Assembly (NCBI GenBank): GCA_012522705.1
Contig: JAAYJY010000063.1
Span: forward strand, 1-7,786
Source: Syntrophomonadaceae bacterium
GTDB lineage: Bacteria > Bacillota > Syntrophomonadia > Syntrophomonadales > Syntrophomonadaceae
DNA: 7,786 nucleotides
Direction: 5' to 3'
Part shown: one piece after another, positions 5,845 to 7,786 of the stretch
Numbering within the stretch: position 1 is the first letter of the stretch
How the letters are laid out: each line of letters opens with the position of its first letter
Made by a program: the position numbers and the translations under genes
The notes under the pieces: generated by a model
What the model was told of the DNA's origin: nothing
Database searches by the model: none
The model's input: only the letters and a program-made list of their open reading frames with translations

Positions 5845-5873
5845 AAGATAAAACCTTAATCCACAATTCGCAA
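5845..5873 (-). promoter_or_regulatory. Candidate sigma-A-type promoter of yebC
   Basis: TTGCGA (5868-5873), a 17 bp spacer and TATCTT (5845-5850) each match the consensus at four of six positions. The predicted start is about 10 nt ahead of the yebC Shine-Dalgarno site. No good terminator separates yebC from the gene before it, so read-through from the homocysteine cluster is equally possible. Confidence 0.3.
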
Positions 5874-5888
5874 AATCGCTACATTTAG

Positions 5889-6641
5889 CTAAAGCGGCAC
5901 TAACTCGATATTTCCCCAGGCAGCCAGGTGCTCCCCTGCTATCGCCAATATCCCGGTAATACCAGGTATCTTTTGGGCATATTCAAATGCCGTCATAAAA
6001 TCTTCTTGGGTCTGTATTCGGTTGGCCGCTCCGGTTGCCACCGCATCTACCAGAGCTGTACTCCGGCCCTTGACCACCACCGCATCAGCTTTGCCAAAGC
6101 TAAGACTAGGGCCTACCGTCCCGGAGGAGGTGCATATCCCGAAGGGGCTCTCATCGGGGTGGATGCGCAGGGCTATTCTATGGCTGAAGGAAGAATGGCC
6201 GGCAAATATAGAGACCAACCGCGGGCTGGAGCTGTCCATATAAATATCTCCGCCGTTTTCTACGATTACCTGCCGGACCTTCTTCCTCAAAGTCAGCCCC
6301 ACCGCCTCGGCAAAGGCCCCGGCCACAGCTGCCATGGGGCCAACTCCCGCCTGCCATCCGGCTTGGCCCATGGATACGGCTATTGGAGGCGCACCTGGCA
6401 GCAAGTCCAGAGGGCCCAGCGAACTTCGGAATTCCGGATGGACGTCGATGTAGGCCTCCAGGCCGCTTCTTAGCCTCCTTATCTCGGTTTCACATAAGGC
6501 CATAAGATTGTCACTATAACTGTCGTTGTCAACCCCGATGGCCAGATCGGTTTCTCTAATTCTGACCCGGAAATAACGCAAGTCGGATCCGGCGTGTAAG
6601 GTTCTATAACTGCGGACCACATAGTAATTGTCGCTGCTCAT
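5889..6641 (-). CDS. UPF0280/COG2122 ApbE-like protein, sulfide-to-homocysteine cluster
   Basis: The 250-residue protein belongs to UPF0280, distantly related to the ApbE flavin-transferase fold. Visible motifs are AGVGPMAAVAGAFAEAVG (98-115), VENGGDIYMDS (127-137), GICTSSGTVGPSLSFGKADA (168-187) and ALVDAVATGAANRI (196-209). The NGGD and DAxATG-like elements resemble ApbE. In Methanosarcina, a COG2122 gene was implicated, with DUF39 and NIL-ferredoxin genes, in making homocysteine from sulfide; its chemistry is not settled. ATG 6641, 8 bp after the ferredoxin stop, fits the family length. A longer frame opening at 6731 would add 30 residues overlapping the ferredoxin gene, with no conserved sequence. 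The ribosome site is weak (AGGCAG), so coupling to the upstream gene is likely. Family firm, exact role inferred from neighbours. Confidence 0.9.
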   Translation of the reverse strand: MSSDNYYVVRSYRTLHAGSDLRYFRVRIRETDLAIGVDNDSYSDNLMALCETEIRRLRSGLEAYIDVHPEFRSSLGPLDLLPGAPPIAVSMGQAGWQAGVGPMAAVAGAFAEAVGLTLRKKVRQVIVENGGDIYMDSSSPRLVSIFAGHSSFSHRIALRIHPDESPFGICTSSGTVGPSLSFGKADAVVVKGRSTALVDAVATGAANRIQTQEDFMTAFEYAQKIPGITGILAIAGEHLAAWGNIELVPL

Positions 6642-6649
6642 GGTTCTGC

Positions 6650-7072
6650 CTATACAGCCTCTTTGATTTCGAAATGGAGGGTTATGGCTCGGGTGGGGCA
6701 ACAATCCAGACACATACCGCAGACTACGCATTTGGAATTCTCGAAAGAGACTTCCATACTGCTGCGTTCAATATACAACGCTTCAGTAGGACAAAATGAC
6801 GCGCAGGCTCCGCATTGAATGCATACCGATGGCTGCCATACTACGGTCTCGCTCAACGGTTCTACGGCAACACCCAGGTTTCTTAGGAAAGCCACGCCCT
6901 GGTCATAGCTGTCTTTATCACCTTCCAGTTCCAGGACCAAAAACCCTTCCTTTTGAGGATTGATGTCCGCCTTGAGGATATTGATGATCAGATCATAGTC
7001 TTTAACCAGTCTATATATTATAGGCTGCTCGGATTGAGCGGCGGAGAAGTAGCAAACCAGCTTGTTCTTCAT
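6650..7072 (-). CDS. NIL-domain 4Fe-4S ferredoxin (homocysteine biosynthesis partner)
   Basis: The 140-residue protein joins an N-terminal NIL domain (about 1-75, the small fold also found at the end of methionine-import MetN ATPases) to a bacterial-type ferredoxin. The latter has two CxxCxxCxxxCP motifs: C84, C87, C90, C94 and C115, C118, C121, C125. Two 4Fe-4S clusters are therefore expected. An extra C124 sits beside the last ligand. Proteins of this layout are the presumed redox partner of DUF39 proteins in reducing aspartate semialdehyde plus sulfide to homocysteine. ATG 7072 lies 6 bp after the DUF39 stop. Its ribosome site AGGAGG (7082-7087) is embedded in the last codons of that gene, so the two are probably translated together. 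It is 8 bp ahead of the UPF0280 gene. Confidence 0.93.
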   Translation of the reverse strand: MKNKLVCYFSAAQSEQPIIYRLVKDYDLIINILKADINPQKEGFLVLELEGDKDSYDQGVAFLRNLGVAVEPLSETVVWQPSVCIQCGACASFCPTEALYIERSSMEVSFENSKCVVCGMCLDCCPTRAITLHFEIKEAV

Positions 7073-7078
7073 TTGATA

Positions 7079-7786
7079 TTACCTCCTCTTTTCAGCATCT
7101 GAGTCTGTGCTGACCGGTTTCTTGGCGGGGATGGACTTAAACACGATATCGGCATCCGCCGACGGTATACCGGCAACCGGCTGGGTCAGCTCGAACTGGC
7201 CATTTTGGATCCAGCCCTTAAGTATCTGCGCAATCTGGCGGGCCCGGGGATAGCTTGACTGCGGGGTGGTGACTACCGTCTTGCCGTTGATCATTATTTT
7301 CCCGCTCTTCAGGTCTCTATAATTGACCCGGCCCAGATCCATGGGCTTGCAATATGGATACCCCTCATCATAGTCTACTATCGGGCAGTATATGTCTTCA
7401 TCCTTGACCGCTGTATAGCGGAGCATTTCTTCATCCAGAATCGGGATGGGAATGCCGACCCCGACCGCCATAGTCGCACCATATCCAATGAAACTCAAGC
7501 CTACCAGCCAGTTGGGATCCATTTGCTTGAGATCCCCTATCAGGGCTAGAGTACCTGCACCGGAAAAGGGCACCCCGTTCTCGCCGCGAGGCACGTTGGG
7601 GTGGTGCTGGGTACCGCTCCAGGCAACATAGCCGATCCCCCCGCCCAGGAATATCCGGGTACCGATCCCTATAGTACGGTAGTACGGGTCATTCAGCAAG
7701 GGGCTCAATTGGCCGGCGCTGGAATAACTGGCGTTGCCCACCTTGGGTTTAAGAATCCCCATGTAGGTGTATATTACCCTATCCCC
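7079..7786 (-). CDS. DUF39/COG1900 homocysteine biosynthesis protein, C-terminal part (N-terminus beyond the right edge)
   Basis: The frame stays open to the window edge, giving 235 visible residues. The family is usually near 390, so roughly 150 N-terminal residues are missing; an internal ATG at 7762 (MGILKPKVGN) is not the start. Family features are GNASYSSAGQLSPLLNDPYY, TIGIGTRIFLGGGIGYV, GDLKQMDPNWLVG, GYGATMAVGVGIPIPIL, TAVKDEDI, and GRVNYRDLKSGKIMINGK followed by a SSYPRARQIAQILK segment. COG1900 proteins in methanogens were shown genetically to be needed to build homocysteine from aspartate semialdehyde and sulfide, without the usual acetyl- or succinylhomoserine route. No C-terminal CBS domains are present; the protein ends in a polar tail. 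Cysteines occur only at codons 7385-7387 and 7349-7351 in the visible part. Confidence 0.92.
   Translation of the reverse strand, partial: GDRVIYTYMGILKPKVGNASYSSAGQLSPLLNDPYYRTIGIGTRIFLGGGIGYVAWSGTQHHPNVPRGENGVPFSGAGTLALIGDLKQMDPNWLVGLSFIGYGATMAVGVGIPIPILDEEMLRYTAVKDEDIYCPIVDYDEGYPYCKPMDLGRVNYRDLKSGKIMINGKTVVTTPQSSYPRARQIAQILKGWIQNGQFELTQPVAGIPSADADIVFKSIPAKKPVSTDSDAEKRR

Noticed and set aside
5860..5895. Weak hairpin (CGCT/AGCG) followed by ATTTT after the UPF0280 stop
   Set aside because: Four continuous base pairs with mismatches inside, too weak to call a terminator.
6642..6731. 30-residue N-terminal extension of the UPF0280 frame from 6731
   Set aside because: It overlaps the ferredoxin coding region, adds no conserved sequence, and the 6641 start gives the usual family length.

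Overview
All eleven protein genes I can support lie on the minus strand, so the window reads right to left. The gene mix points to an anaerobic, endospore-lineage Firmicute (class Clostridia, most like Syntrophomonadaceae or Peptococcaceae). The reasons are a yebC, BofC-domain gene, ruvC, ruvA, ruvB order, a QueH-type rather than QueG-type epoxyqueuosine reductase, strong AGGAGG-type ribosome sites with some non-ATG starts, and a sulfide-assimilation cluster otherwise known mainly from methanogens and strict anaerobes. The taxon is inferred from content; there is no rRNA to confirm it.

Right block (7786 to 5889): three tightly packed genes with 6 to 8 bp gaps. They are a DUF39/COG1900 homocysteine-biosynthesis protein (its N-terminus is cut by the window edge), a NIL-domain two-cluster ferredoxin, and a UPF0280/COG2122 ApbE-like protein. 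These are the families linked in methanogens to making homocysteine directly from aspartate semialdehyde and sulfide, and they look like one functional operon.

Middle block (5888 to 4133): yebC (YebC/PmpR/TACO1 family), with a possible promoter of its own, followed by a 325 bp non-coding stretch. That stretch holds a strong terminator and then the leader of a membrane-anchored BofC C-terminal-domain gene. A second terminator lies behind the BofC gene.

Left block (4100 to 1): ruvC, ruvA and ruvB encode the complete Holliday-junction resolvasome. They are followed without a visible terminator by queH, queA and the start of tgt, the three tRNA-level enzymes of queuosine synthesis (Tgt inserts preQ1, QueA makes epoxyqueuosine, QueH reduces it). 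The tgt fragment at 1-92 appears to begin with a CTG codon placed 7 nt after a good Shine-Dalgarno site.

The most interesting items are the homocysteine cluster in a probable bacterium, two extra cysteines in its DUF39 protein, the likely CTG start of tgt, and the leader of the BofC-domain gene, which combines a palindrome over a possible extended -10, a 26-codon upstream ORF and tandem Shine-Dalgarno-like motifs. No CRISPR array, insertion sequence, tRNA or rRNA was seen.
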